Origin: UBA1206 sp045600105
GTDB taxonomy: Bacteria > Bacillota > Clostridia > Oscillospirales > CAG-382
Direction: 5' to 3'
Length of the DNA stretch: 64,000 nucleotides
Assembly: GCA_045600105.1 (NCBI GenBank)
Contig: JAZRXG010000026.1
Location: 1-64,000 of the forward strand
How positions within the stretch are numbered: the first letter of the stretch is position 1; every line of letters begins with the position of its first letter. Made by a program: the position numbers and the translations under genes. Below the pieces are notes generated by a model. That model saw only the letters and a list, made by a program, of their open reading frames with translations, ran no database searches and was not told the DNA's origin. This document shows positions 1 through 8,737 of the stretch, piece by piece.

Positions 1-51
1 TCGGTTTTCAATGTCCGCTTCGCTTTCCGCTCTCTCGCGGTCAGCTTGTCT

Positions 52-80
52 ACTATACCACATCGTTTCGCGTTTGTCAA
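52..80 (-). promoter_or_regulatory. Leftward promoter, copy 1 of 3
   Basis: Reading the minus strand, a TTGACA box (75-80) and a TATAGT box (52-57) are separated by exactly 17 bases. An A-rich tract lies just upstream at about 81-112, like an UP element. Downstream the minus strand runs into a leader ending in a TTGAAAAC-type sequence at the window edge, which resembles 16S rRNA leaders of Clostridia. This is the copy closest to the transcribed region. Confidence 0.75.
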
Positions 81-169
81 GCCTTTTTTTGATTTTTTTC
101 AAATCTTTTTTCAAGAACTTTTCTTCCGCTCACTCCCGGGGGTCTCCCCCGCTCCGTGGCAGCCTTGCT

Positions 170-198
170 ATATTAGCACTTTACGTTTCGTTTGTCAA
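170..198 (-). promoter_or_regulatory. Leftward promoter, copy 2 of 3
   Basis: On the minus strand TTGACA (193-198) and TAATAT (170-175) are spaced by 17 bases, again with a strong A-tract upstream (about 199-230). It lies 118 bases upstream of copy 1 and shares the same TTGACAAACG-type core. Confidence 0.75.
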
Positions 199-306
199 CC
201 CCTTTTTTGACTTTTTTTCAACTTTTTTGCGCTTCTTCTTGTCTTCTTTAACGCTCTCTCAGTCGAAATCAAGCCCTCTTTGGAGTCCCCCCGAAACGGC
301 TTGCAT

Positions 307-335
307 ATACTACCACTTTATTCTTACTTTGTCAA
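307..335 (-). promoter_or_regulatory. Leftward promoter, copy 3 of 3
   Basis: On the minus strand TTGACA (330-335) and TAGTAT (307-312) are spaced by 17 bases, with an A-rich stretch at 336-355 upstream. Bases 1-429 contain no credible gene; the three promoters with their A-tracts account for most of the stretch. Confidence 0.7.
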
Positions 336-366
336 TACCTTTTTTTAACTTTTTTGGGGTTTTTGA

Positions 367-408
367 CAAAAAATCCGGTGCTCCGCGTATTTGCGAGAAG
401 CACCGTTT
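367..408 (-). terminator. Terminator after copA
   Basis: Arms CGGTGCT (376-382) and AGCACCG (399-405) pair, and on the minus strand the hairpin is followed by a T-run. It sits just downstream of the copA stop and ends the metal-ATPase transcript before the tandem promoters. Confidence 0.65.
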
Positions 409-429
409 TCTTATTCGTTGATTTGCCCT

Positions 430-2577
430 TTACAGCTTTGATTTTTTGAGCAGCAGCGAGTTTGTTACGACCGAGACCGAGCTGAATGCCATGCAGGCAC
501 CGGCAATGACCGGCGACAGCAGGCCGAACGCGGCAAGCGGTATTCCTATTATATTATAAAAGAATGCCCAGAACAAATTTTGCTTTATCTTGCGCATCGT
601 CGCTTTGGAAAGTCTGATCGCGTCGACAAGCGGCTTTATGCCTCCGCCGACGAGAACGACGTCGCCCGATTCCATGGCAATATCCGTCCCGCTTCCGACG
701 GCAAATCCGACGTCAGATGCGGCAAGCGCCGGAGCGTCGTTTATGCCGTCGCCGATCATCGCGACTTTGCCTTCATTCTTATATTTATCTATTACTTCGA
801 CTTTCCCCTCCGGGAGGACTCCCGAAACGAATTCGGTTATTCCGGCAGCGTTTGACACGGCTTCCGCCGCGGACACGTTATCGCCCGTCACCATTACCGT
901 GCGTATGCCCATGGACCTGAGCTCCGCAACGGTAGACGCCGCGTTTTCGCGTATCGGATCAGTGACGCCTATGACTGCCGAAAGTACGTTTTCGACGGTA
1001 AGATAGACTACCGTGCAGCCTTCCGATGAGTATTCATCGCACAATGCTCGGGCTTCGTCGGGTACGTCGCAGAACGTTTCGGTCCAGGACGGTTTGCCGA
1101 CGGTCACGTTTCTTCCCTCACACACGGCTTTTACACCGCTGCCGGTCTCGGAAACGAAATCCGATATTTCACTTTTTTCGCCGTCAAAGCAGGCGGTTAT
1201 CGCGGACGCAAGCGGATGAGTCGAGCCGTTTTCAACCGAAGACGCAAGACGCCTCGCGTCGATTTCGTCCATTCCGAACGAAGTGAATCGGCGGACCGAC
1301 GGTCTGCCCTCGGTAACGGTGCCGGTTTTATCGGTTATTACGGTCTTCACGGAAGACGCTTTTTCGAGCGCGTCTGCGTTTTTGATGAGTATACCCATTG
1401 ACGCTCCGCGCCCGATGCCCACCATCAGCGCGGTAGGCGTGGCAAGCCCGAGCGAGCACGGGCAGGCGATGACGAGCACCGCGACGGCACGCGAAACCGA
1501 TTCGGATAAAGCGACGCCGAAGACGAGTGACAATACCAGCGTGATGACGGCAACGGTCATCACCGACGGCACGAACACAGACGCGGCTTTATCGGCGGCG
1601 GTCTGTATATGCGCTTTTGACGTCTGCGCCTGCTCGACAAGGCGTATTATTCCGGCAAGCGCTGTCTCTTCGCCGACGCTTTCGGCTCTGACGCGGATAA
1701 GCCCGCTGCCGTTGACCGTACCGCCGTAAACGAAGCTGCCTTCGGCTTTGATCACAGGGAAGCTTTCACCTGTAAGCATTGATTCGTCGACGCTGCTTTT
1801 TCCTTCAGTTACGGTTCCGTCGGTGGGTATCGCGTCGCTCGGACGCACTATCATAACGTCGCCTTTGACGATCTCGTCCACACGGACGGTGAACGTTTCG
1901 CCTTTTCGCACGACTTCGGCGGTCTTCGGCGAAAGATCCATGAGTTTTTCGATGGCGCCAGACGTTTTTGCCTTCGCTCGTGACTCGAGCATTTTGCCGA
2001 GCAGCACGAGAGTGATTATGACGACGGAGCTTTCGAAATAGTATTCGCGTATCCCGGCGATATAATTATAAAGGCTGTATCCCCACGCGGAAAGCGTTCC
2101 CACCGAAACGAGCAGATCCATTCCGGGAGATTTGTTAAGAAGCGATTTGAACGCCGAGCGGAAAAAGCGAAATCCCACCCCGAACTGCACGGGAACAGAA
2201 AGGATAAGCTGCCATGTGCCGTTATGATGAAGCGTATGCGTAAGAGGCGCGTTCGGACTCACGAACATCAGCACCATCGTGAACAGAAACGGAAGCGCGA
2301 AAAGCGCGGAAACGATAAACAATATCCGTATTTTTCTGAATTCTTTTTTTCGGAATTCCCTTTCGTCCTCAACGACGGTGTATCCCGCCTTTTTTATGGC
2401 TTTTTCGAGTTTTTTTCTATCTGTGAGAGAAGGATCGAAGTCGACTTCGGCTTTGCCGACGGCATAAGATACATCGGCGGAAGCAACGCCGTCAACGCTT
2501 TTCAACGCGTGTTCGACCGCGGCGGAGCAGCGCACGCAGCTCATTCCGCCGACTTTGATGGTGATATGCTCCGTCAT
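430..2577 (-). CDS. copA: Copper-exporting P1B-type ATPase CopA
   Basis: P-type ATPase of 715 residues that should export Cu(I) across the cytoplasmic membrane. One N-terminal heavy-metal domain carries GMSCVRC (CxxC). Then come the membrane helices, the actuator TGES motif, the CPC metal site in ACPCSLGLATP, the phosphorylated aspartate in DKTGT and the hinge GDGINDAPAL. The YN motif of TM7 (FYNIIGIPL) and the MAFSS motif of TM8 are those of Cu+ P1B-1 pumps. The start used overlaps the chaperone stop as ATGA; a longer frame runs on upstream but only overlaps the chaperone. Last gene of a three-gene metal operon. Confidence 0.93.
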   Translation of the reverse strand: MTEHITIKVGGMSCVRCSAAVEHALKSVDGVASADVSYAVGKAEVDFDPSLTDRKKLEKAIKKAGYTVVEDEREFRKKEFRKIRILFIVSALFALPFLFTMVLMFVSPNAPLTHTLHHNGTWQLILSVPVQFGVGFRFFRSAFKSLLNKSPGMDLLVSVGTLSAWGYSLYNYIAGIREYYFESSVVIITLVLLGKMLESRAKAKTSGAIEKLMDLSPKTAEVVRKGETFTVRVDEIVKGDVMIVRPSDAIPTDGTVTEGKSSVDESMLTGESFPVIKAEGSFVYGGTVNGSGLIRVRAESVGEETALAGIIRLVEQAQTSKAHIQTAADKAASVFVPSVMTVAVITLVLSLVFGVALSESVSRAVAVLVIACPCSLGLATPTALMVGIGRGASMGILIKNADALEKASSVKTVITDKTGTVTEGRPSVRRFTSFGMDEIDARRLASSVENGSTHPLASAITACFDGEKSEISDFVSETGSGVKAVCEGRNVTVGKPSWTETFCDVPDEARALCDEYSSEGCTVVYLTVENVLSAVIGVTDPIRENAASTVAELRSMGIRTVMVTGDNVSAAEAVSNAAGITEFVSGVLPEGKVEVIDKYKNEGKVAMIGDGINDAPALAASDVGFAVGSGTDIAMESGDVVLVGGGIKPLVDAIRLSKATMRKIKQNLFWAFFYNIIGIPLAAFGLLSPVIAGACMAFSSVSVVTNSLLLKKSKL

Positions 2578-2798
2578 GCGACAGTCGCTTTGTAGCCGGC
2601 TTTTTCTATCGCGGAAACGAGCTCCGCTTCGTTCGTCTTCGAGGGAACGTATTCCGCCTGCGCGGTATTCTTTTCGAGCTCGACCTTGACCTTTTTGACG
2701 CCGGTTATCCCTTTGAGGGCGTCTTCGACGTGCCTGACACAATGCATGCACATCATTCCTTCTACGTTGATGGTAACTGAAACGGTTTTTTCAAACAT
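2574..2798 (-). CDS. copZ: CopZ-like copper chaperone (HMA domain)
   Basis: A 74-residue single heavy-metal-associated domain with the metal site GMMCMHC near residues 14-20. Proteins of this size bind Cu(I) in the cytoplasm and pass it to CopA. The ribosome site AGGAG lies 7 bases upstream, inside the end of the preceding ATPase gene, and the stop overlaps the copA start by ATGA, so all three genes are translationally coupled. The MHC in place of the usual AxC sequence between the cysteines is a small deviation. Confidence 0.88.
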   Translation of the reverse strand: MFEKTVSVTINVEGMMCMHCVRHVEDALKGITGVKKVKVELEKNTAQAEYVPSKTNEAELVSAIEKAGYKATVA

Positions 2799-2801
2799 TT
2801 T

Positions 2802-4685
2802 TTATTCTCCTGTTTTGATCTTCATTGCCCTTATTGAATTGAGCACGGTAAGGAACGTGACGCCGACGTCGGCAAACACGGCAAGCCACATGGGGGCAAG
2901 CCCGAACGAGGCAAGAAAAAGCACCGCGAACTTGACGGAAAGCGCAAAAATAATATTCTGCTTCGCGATAGCCACAGTGCGTTTCGCGACAGACACGGCA
3001 AACGGTATTTTTGAAGGCTTATCGTCCATAATGACCACGTCAGCGGCTTCTATCGCGGCATCCGAGCCGAGCGCACCCATCGCGATACCCACGTCTGACA
3101 AGGCGAGAGAGGGCGCGTCGTTTATGCCGTCGCCGACAAACGCGGTCTTTGACGACGCGATATATTCTCTGAGATACGCCGCTTTATCCGCCGGAAGGAG
3201 CGACGCGCGGTATTCGTCGATCCCGAGTGCCGACGCCGTGAACGACGCCGTGTTTTCGTTGTCTCCGGTTAGCAGGACGCACTTTTTTACGCCGAGTGCC
3301 TTCAATGAGGTTATCGCTTTTGCGGAATCTTCTTTTATCACGTCCGAAACGACGATATGTCCGAGATATTCGGCGCCGTCCGAAATATGGACGACGGTGC
3401 CCTCGTGACCGCAGTCGTGCCATTTTGCGCCGACGCGTTCCATCAGCTTCGTATTGCCGACGTATATATCGTGTCCGTTTACGGATGCCGAAGCGCCTTC
3501 GCCGGGAAATTCGCGCATCGTTCCGACCCTGCAGTCGTCATCGCCTTCCTTATAAGCTTCGCAGAGCGAGACGGCGATGGGATGAGTCGAAAACTTCTCG
3601 ACGTGAGACGCGAGATGAAGAAGCGTTTCGCCGTCGTATTTTTCAGGATGGACGGCGGTGACCCTGAAAACGCCCTTGGTAAGTGTGCCGGTCTTGTCGA
3701 ACACCACCGTGCCGAGTTTTGTGAGCGTCTCGAGATGGTTCGAGCCCTTTATGAGTATACCGTGTGAAGACGCTCCGCCGATGCCGCCGAAAAACGCGAG
3801 CGGCACGGATATGACGAGAGCGCACGGGCACGAAACGACGAGGAACGTGAGCGCGCGGCCGAGCCATAACGCGAAATTCGCGGTGAATGAGCCCGAAAGC
3901 AGCGGAGGCACAAACGCGAGCAGAAGCGCCGCCGCCACGACGGCGGGAGTATATACGCGCGCAAAACGCGTGACGAGTTTTTCGTCCGACGATTTGTTTT
4001 CGGCAGCGTTTTCGACGAGGTCGAGTATCCTGCTTACGGTGGAATCACGGTATTCCTTGGTAACGCGCAACTTGATGACAGCAGTCAGATTCACGCAGCC
4101 CGACACGACGGTATCGCCCGCGGAAACGTCTTTAGGAACACTTTCGCCGGTGAGCGACACGGTATTCAGCGACGTCACGCCTTCGGCAATCACGCCATCG
4201 AGCGGTATCCTTTCCCCCGGGCTAACGACGATAACGTCACCGACGTGAATGTCCTCGGGCGATACCGAAACGGTTCTGCCGTCCTTGAGCAGCAGGGCTT
4301 TGTCGGGACGTATCTCCATAAGCGCCGAGACCGATTTCCGGCTGCTGCCTTCCGCGATACCCTCAAGCAGTTCGCCGACGGCGAAGAAAAGCATCACGAA
4401 GACCGCTTCGGCGTATTCGCTTTCGGCTCCCGGAAGGAAGCCTATGACCATCGCGCCGAGAGTGGCGACGAACATCAGGAACTCTTCACCGAGAAATTCG
4501 CCGCGGAGTATCCCGCCGATCGCTTCTCCTATCGTTTCGTATCCTATTATTATATAAGGAACGAGATACATCAGCAGATCCGCCCACTCGGGAAGATCCG
4601 TCAGCTTGTCAGCGACTAAAACGACGGCGAGTATGACTGACGTGATTATTATTTTTATAAGCGTTTCGCGCGATTCTTTTTCCAT
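2802..4685 (-). CDS. Zn/Cd-type P1B ATPase (ZntA/CadA-like)
   Basis: P-type ATPase of 627 residues without an N-terminal metal domain. It shows TGESVP, the SCPCALVISVP metal site typical of Zn2+/Cd2+/Pb2+ pumps, DKTGT, and GDGINDAPSL. The last helix contains FADVGVT, matching the acidic residue that P1B-2 pumps use in Zn binding. The ATG at 4685 is preferred over an upstream in-frame TTG because GAGGG precedes it. First gene of the operon with copZ and copA, so Zn and Cu export appear to be co-expressed, which is not the usual arrangement. Metal specificity is inferred from motifs only. Confidence 0.85.
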   Translation of the reverse strand: MEKESRETLIKIIITSVILAVVLVADKLTDLPEWADLLMYLVPYIIIGYETIGEAIGGILRGEFLGEEFLMFVATLGAMVIGFLPGAESEYAEAVFVMLFFAVGELLEGIAEGSSRKSVSALMEIRPDKALLLKDGRTVSVSPEDIHVGDVIVVSPGERIPLDGVIAEGVTSLNTVSLTGESVPKDVSAGDTVVSGCVNLTAVIKLRVTKEYRDSTVSRILDLVENAAENKSSDEKLVTRFARVYTPAVVAAALLLAFVPPLLSGSFTANFALWLGRALTFLVVSCPCALVISVPLAFFGGIGGASSHGILIKGSNHLETLTKLGTVVFDKTGTLTKGVFRVTAVHPEKYDGETLLHLASHVEKFSTHPIAVSLCEAYKEGDDDCRVGTMREFPGEGASASVNGHDIYVGNTKLMERVGAKWHDCGHEGTVVHISDGAEYLGHIVVSDVIKEDSAKAITSLKALGVKKCVLLTGDNENTASFTASALGIDEYRASLLPADKAAYLREYIASSKTAFVGDGINDAPSLALSDVGIAMGALGSDAAIEAADVVIMDDKPSKIPFAVSVAKRTVAIAKQNIIFALSVKFAVLFLASFGLAPMWLAVFADVGVTFLTVLNSIRAMKIKTGE

Positions 4686-4697
4686 GCTTCCCTCAGT

Positions 4698-4744
4698 CAA
4701 TTAAACGTTTGTTTAATTGTAATATATTAGTTCCCGTTTGTCAA
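4698..4744 (-). promoter_or_regulatory. Metal operon promoter with palindromic operator
   Basis: On the minus strand TTGACA (complement of 4739-4744) and TACAAT (complement of 4716-4721) are spaced by 17 bases. A palindrome at 4698-4719, with perfect 9-base arms CAATTAAAC and GTTTAATTG around a 4-base spacer, overlaps the -10 box. A repressor bound here would block transcription. The shape would suit an ArsR/SmtB or TetR dimer; no such gene is in the window nearby. Confidence 0.7.
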
Positions 4745-4754
4745 GAGGATATGC

Positions 4755-4793
4755 AAAAAACGGTTTATCCGTTTTTCGCGGATAAACCGTTTT
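4755..4793 (-). terminator. Terminator after the solute-binding lipoprotein gene
   Basis: A 15-base perfect stem (4757-4771 with 4779-4793) is followed on the minus strand by a run of T. It separates the lipoprotein operon from the metal operon promoter. Confidence 0.8.
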
Positions 4794-4807
4794 GAGTTTA
4801 TATAAGC

Positions 4808-6328
4808 TTATTCAAGGGCGAGATAAGTCTCGATAACCTCTTCGATTGCGTTTTCAATAGAGCCTTTCTGAGCGTCAAAGGTGGAAACTATATCGGTTTT
4901 TCCCGCCTTGACGAGGTTTGTGAACATGGAGTTGATGCCTCCGAAATTGTATACGTAACCAACGTCGTAAACGATGTTGCTGAAAATGATGTTCAGCATT
5001 TCAAGGCTTTCTTCGTCCTGAGCGTCTTTGGATTTGAGGTTGATGTCCATATAAGCCGGAGTGATGTATTTCTTGGATTCGCAGGAGATGGCTTCGATCA
5101 TATAAGCGGAGTATTCGGGGTCTTCGCAGCCGATGGAGATGGCGATGCCCGCGGTCTGGTCGCCTCCGCAGTATGCGCGGTAGTTATCCTGTTCTTCATT
5201 CCAGAGAGGAAGCGGAACTATACCGAAATCAGCGCCCGCGATCCTGAGCTTGGTCGTGGCGGAAAAAGCAGACGGACGGAAAAGGACTCTGCCTTCGATG
5301 AACGCGTTGAGTGAGGTGACCCAGATGGGATCCTCGAACTGCTGAGCGTAGACTACCCAGGTATTTTTTTCGAGCATATCGCCGAGGAGCTTCTGAACGA
5401 TGGTCAAAGTGTCTTCGCTGCCGAAGGAAAGGATCGGGAAATCATCGGCATCCTTGTCACAGAGAAGCTTTCCGGCTCCGCCGTAGAACGTGAGCACGTC
5501 GTCCTGAGACGCGAGAAGTCCCCAGGTATCCTTGCCGCTCATTCCGTCTTCGCCGTCGGTATCGGCAGTGACCTGTTTGGCCATTTCTTTCATTTTGTCG
5601 TAAGTCCACTGATGGTCTCTGACGAGCTGATAGGGATCTTCGAGCCCCTTGGTTACTATCATTTCCTTATTGAAAAGGATGCTGGATGTGTTGACCTTGT
5701 TGAGTATGGTTATGTCGCCGGTGGTGAAGAAATACTGATTGTTTATCGACATTGCCTCGGTGCAGTTTTCGTCGTACCAGGGAGCATCGAGATGGATGGC
5801 GTCGAGCGTGGCAAGGTCGATGAGGTTGCCGTCGGCGGCAAGAGTCGCAAGGCTGGTGAGAGTCGGCATTATGGCGTCGTAAAGCTGAGTGCCGCCCGAA
5901 ATGTCGGTAACGATATCGTTGTGGATATTGTCGTTCTTATAGATCTTGAGGGTAACGCCGTATGTCTCTTCGACCTTGCGGTTTCTGTCGGTAACGGCAA
6001 CGTCGAGGGTCTCGCCGTAAAGCTCGCTTCCGGTCGTGAAGTCGTCGGACTGATAAGTGCCGGAGATGGCGCCTCTGACGATGATGGAAAATTCCTCACC
6101 GCCGAAATTCTGTATTTCGTTGGTGATAACGTAGTTTCCGTTTTCGTCAACGTAAGGGCTTGCGGGAGACTTTGAAGTTTCTTCGGAAACGTCGGAGCCG
6201 GACGTGTCTTTGCCGGGATCTTCTGTCGACTGCGCGGGTTTGCTCTCTTCGCTGCCGCTTTCTGCGCACGAAACGAAAAGAACGGAGACCAGAAGCAGCG
6301 CAAGGATAATGCTTATGATTTTTTTCAT
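4808..6328 (-). CDS. Extracellular solute-binding lipoprotein
   Basis: A 506-residue secreted lipoprotein. The signal peptide ends at the lipobox FVSC (Cys21) and is followed by a low-complexity Ser/Glu/Asp linker to about residue 60. The rest has the look of family 1 (sugar-type) ABC binding proteins, for example the TWGL, FYGGAG and GGDQTAGIAI segments. No permease or ATPase gene is adjacent, so the transporter partner must be elsewhere. It is the last gene of a leftward operon, 15 bases after leuA. A related lipoprotein begins at 63492. The ligand is unknown; the sugar genes upstream hint at a carbohydrate. Confidence 0.8.
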   Translation of the reverse strand: MKKIISIILALLLVSVLFVSCAESGSEESKPAQSTEDPGKDTSGSDVSEETSKSPASPYVDENGNYVITNEIQNFGGEEFSIIVRGAISGTYQSDDFTTGSELYGETLDVAVTDRNRKVEETYGVTLKIYKNDNIHNDIVTDISGGTQLYDAIMPTLTSLATLAADGNLIDLATLDAIHLDAPWYDENCTEAMSINNQYFFTTGDITILNKVNTSSILFNKEMIVTKGLEDPYQLVRDHQWTYDKMKEMAKQVTADTDGEDGMSGKDTWGLLASQDDVLTFYGGAGKLLCDKDADDFPILSFGSEDTLTIVQKLLGDMLEKNTWVVYAQQFEDPIWVTSLNAFIEGRVLFRPSAFSATTKLRIAGADFGIVPLPLWNEEQDNYRAYCGGDQTAGIAISIGCEDPEYSAYMIEAISCESKKYITPAYMDINLKSKDAQDEESLEMLNIIFSNIVYDVGYVYNFGGINSMFTNLVKAGKTDIVSTFDAQKGSIENAIEEVIETYLALE

Positions 6329-6343
6329 GCTGTGTTCCCCTTT

Positions 6344-7858
6344 TCAGTTATTTTGAAGGTCAACGCGGTTTATCGCGCTGATATACGCTTTGATACTCGA
6401 TTCGATGATATCGGTGGAAACGCCTTTGCCCACCGCTTCTTTTTCGCCGTCGGCGATACGAACGCGCACTTCGCCGAGTGCGTCCGTGCCTCCGGTGACC
6501 GCCTTGATGTTGTAGTTGAGCAGCTTGTATTCGACGCCGACTATACGGTTGATGGCGTTGAAAGCCGCGTCGATCGGACCTTCACCTGTCGCCGCCTCGT
6601 CGTGCATTTCCTTGCCTCTGGAAATGCAGACCATTGCCATCGCGCGCGTTTTGTTGCCGCTCTGCGTCTGATACGACACGAGCTCGTAGCCGTCTTTTAT
6701 GTGCGAATCCATTATCGCTTCCTCGACGAGCGCCTTGATATCGTCGTCGCTCAGCGTTTTCTTACGGCACGACAGGTTCTTGAACGCCTCGAAAGCGTCG
6801 TCGGAAACGGATTTGTCAACGTGGAAGCCGAGCTCCGTGAGCTTGTCGCAGAAAGCGTGTCTTCCCGAATGTTTGCCGAGTACAATCTCCGACGTGCTGA
6901 TGCCTACCGTTGCCGGAGAGATTATCTCGTAAGTCAGCGGGTTGTTCAGTATGCCGTGCTGATGGATGCCCGACTCGTGCAGGAACGCGTTTCTGCCGAC
7001 GGTCGCCTTGTTGGGCGCGAGATATACGCCGGTAACCGCCGAAACGACGGTGCTGGTCTTTGCGATGAGAGTCGTGTTGATTCCCGTTTCGAGACCGTAA
7101 TGCTCTCTGCGCGTATAAAGCGCCATGACGACTTCCTCGAGCGAGGCGTTGCCGGCTCTTTCGCCGATGCCGTTGACGGTACATTCCGCCCACGAAGCGC
7201 CCGCAGCAAGACCCGCGACCGTGTTCGCGACGGCAAGGCCAAGGTCGTTGTGGCAATGCACTCCTATCTGCGCACGTGAAATGTTCTTCACGTTTGCGAG
7301 AACGTACTTCACCGTGTCGGCGAATTCCTCGGGCGTGGTATACCCTACCGTGTCGGGAATGTTGACTGTACAAGCACCGCATTCGATGGCGGTCTCATAT
7401 ACTTTACATAGGAATTCCCTGTCGCTCCGCGTTGCGTCCTCGCACGAAAACAGAACGGTATCGCATTTGCTCCTGCCGTACGTGACCGCGTCGCGCACTT
7501 TTTCGAGCACTTCCTCGCGGGTCATGTGCAGCTTCTGTTCCATGTGAAGGTCGCTCGTGGCGATGAAAATATGAAGCTTTTTGTTTTTCGCGTCCTTCAG
7601 CGCTTCAAGTGCCGTGTCGATGTCGTTTCTGTCGGCTCTCGCAAGTGCCGATATCTGCACGCCTTCGACCTGCGACGCTATCTTCTGCACCGCTTTGAAA
7701 TCGTTGACGGACGACGCGGGGAATCCCGCTTCGATACAGTCGACTCCGAGACGCTGGAGATGGAACGCGAGCCGCAGCTTTTCGCCCGCGTTGAGGTTCA
7801 CGCCAGCCATCTGTTCGCCGTCGCGAAGCGTCGTATCGTAAATAAATACTTTTCTCAT
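6344..7858 (-). CDS. leuA: 2-isopropylmalate synthase
   Basis: A 504-residue enzyme that condenses acetyl-CoA with 2-oxoisovalerate, the first step of leucine synthesis. It has the HMGL-like TIM barrel with TTLRDGEQ near residue 9, metal ligands in GVHCHNDLGLA, and the NGIGERAGNASLEEV signature. The C-terminal allosteric domain (from about residue 390) contains the GPIDAAFNA motif and fits full-length LeuA. No other leucine genes are adjacent; it sits 5 bases after a sugar oxidoreductase gene. A citramalate synthase role cannot be excluded from sequence alone, but the length and C-terminal domain favour LeuA. Confidence 0.9.
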   Translation of the reverse strand: MRKVFIYDTTLRDGEQMAGVNLNAGEKLRLAFHLQRLGVDCIEAGFPASSVNDFKAVQKIASQVEGVQISALARADRNDIDTALEALKDAKNKKLHIFIATSDLHMEQKLHMTREEVLEKVRDAVTYGRSKCDTVLFSCEDATRSDREFLCKVYETAIECGACTVNIPDTVGYTTPEEFADTVKYVLANVKNISRAQIGVHCHNDLGLAVANTVAGLAAGASWAECTVNGIGERAGNASLEEVVMALYTRREHYGLETGINTTLIAKTSTVVSAVTGVYLAPNKATVGRNAFLHESGIHQHGILNNPLTYEIISPATVGISTSEIVLGKHSGRHAFCDKLTELGFHVDKSVSDDAFEAFKNLSCRKKTLSDDDIKALVEEAIMDSHIKDGYELVSYQTQSGNKTRAMAMVCISRGKEMHDEAATGEGPIDAAFNAINRIVGVEYKLLNYNIKAVTGGTDALGEVRVRIADGEKEAVGKGVSTDIIESSIKAYISAINRVDLQNN

Positions 7859-7863
7859 ATAAC

Positions 7864-8712
7864 CTATACACCGGAATACGCCGAGAATCCTCCGTCCACG
7901 GGAAGCACTATCCCGTTCACGAAGGACGACGCGTTGTTATCGCAGAGGAAAAGAAGCGCACCGGTAAGTTCCGTGATCTCGCCGAATCTGCCCATGGGGG
8001 TCGCGGCGAGTATCTTGTGAGTGCGCGGAGTGGGGTTGCCGTTGTCGTCGAACAGCAGCGCCCTGTTCTGGTTCGTGGCAAAGAAGCCGGGCGCTATGGC
8101 GTTGACGCGTATGTTCATTCTGGAAAAATGGACCGCGAGCCACATCGTGAGGTTGGAAACGCCTGCTTTTGCCGCGGAATAAGCGGGTATTTTGGTGAGA
8201 GGACGGTAGGCGTTCATGGACGAGATATTGATTATGCAGCCGCCGTTTTCCGTCATCTTTTTTCCGAATACCTGAGTCGGAAGCAGAGTTCCGAGTATGT
8301 TGAGGTCGAAAACAAATCCGAAGCCTTCGGTGGGAAGGTCGAAAAAGCTGACGACGTCTTCTTTGTCGATGTCATCCGCGTCAAGGTATTCGTGCGTGGT
8401 GGTGGCCTTGGGCGAGTTGCCGCCGGCACCGTTGATGAGTATGTCTATCGAGCCGAAATCGGCGATTATCTCATCGCATACTTTTTCGAGAGAGTCCTTT
8501 TTCAGCACGTTGCAGACGTAAGCCTTTGCTTTTCCGCCCGAAGCGTTGATGGCGTCAGCCGTAGCGGCAGCCGCTTTTTCCGAAAGGTCAAGTACCGCGA
8601 CGGAAGCGCCGCATTCGGCAAGGGCTGCCGAAAAGCCGCTGCAGATAACTCCGCCTGCTCCGGTGACTACCGCGGTCTTGCCCGAAAGATCTATTTTGAA
8701 AGGTACTGACAT
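7864..8712 (-). CDS. uxuB: SDR-family D-mannonate oxidoreductase-like protein
   Basis: A 282-residue short-chain dehydrogenase. It has the nucleotide-binding TGAGGVICSG near residue 17, NGAGG, the catalytic Ser in ISSMNA and the YSAAK motif. The insertion NSPKATTTHEY and the C-terminus PVDGGFSAYSGV strongly resemble the Bacillus YjmF-type D-mannonate (fructuronate) oxidoreductases, which interconvert fructuronate and mannonate in hexuronate breakdown. It lies between a sugar isomerase-like gene and leuA in one operon. Family membership is certain; the hexuronate substrate is inferred from similarity remembered, not searched. Confidence 0.78.
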   Translation of the reverse strand: MSVPFKIDLSGKTAVVTGAGGVICSGFSAALAECGASVAVLDLSEKAAAATADAINASGGKAKAYVCNVLKKDSLEKVCDEIIADFGSIDILINGAGGNSPKATTTHEYLDADDIDKEDVVSFFDLPTEGFGFVFDLNILGTLLPTQVFGKKMTENGGCIINISSMNAYRPLTKIPAYSAAKAGVSNLTMWLAVHFSRMNIRVNAIAPGFFATNQNRALLFDDNGNPTPRTHKILAATPMGRFGEITELTGALLFLCDNNASSFVNGIVLPVDGGFSAYSGV

Positions 8713-8737
8713 TTTTTTCGCCTTCGTTCCGTATTTA

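Noticed and set aside
11..421. A 136-codon open frame on the plus strand at the left edge
   Set aside because: It is a run of Phe, Ser and Leu produced by T-rich DNA and overlaps the three promoter elements; no ribosome site.
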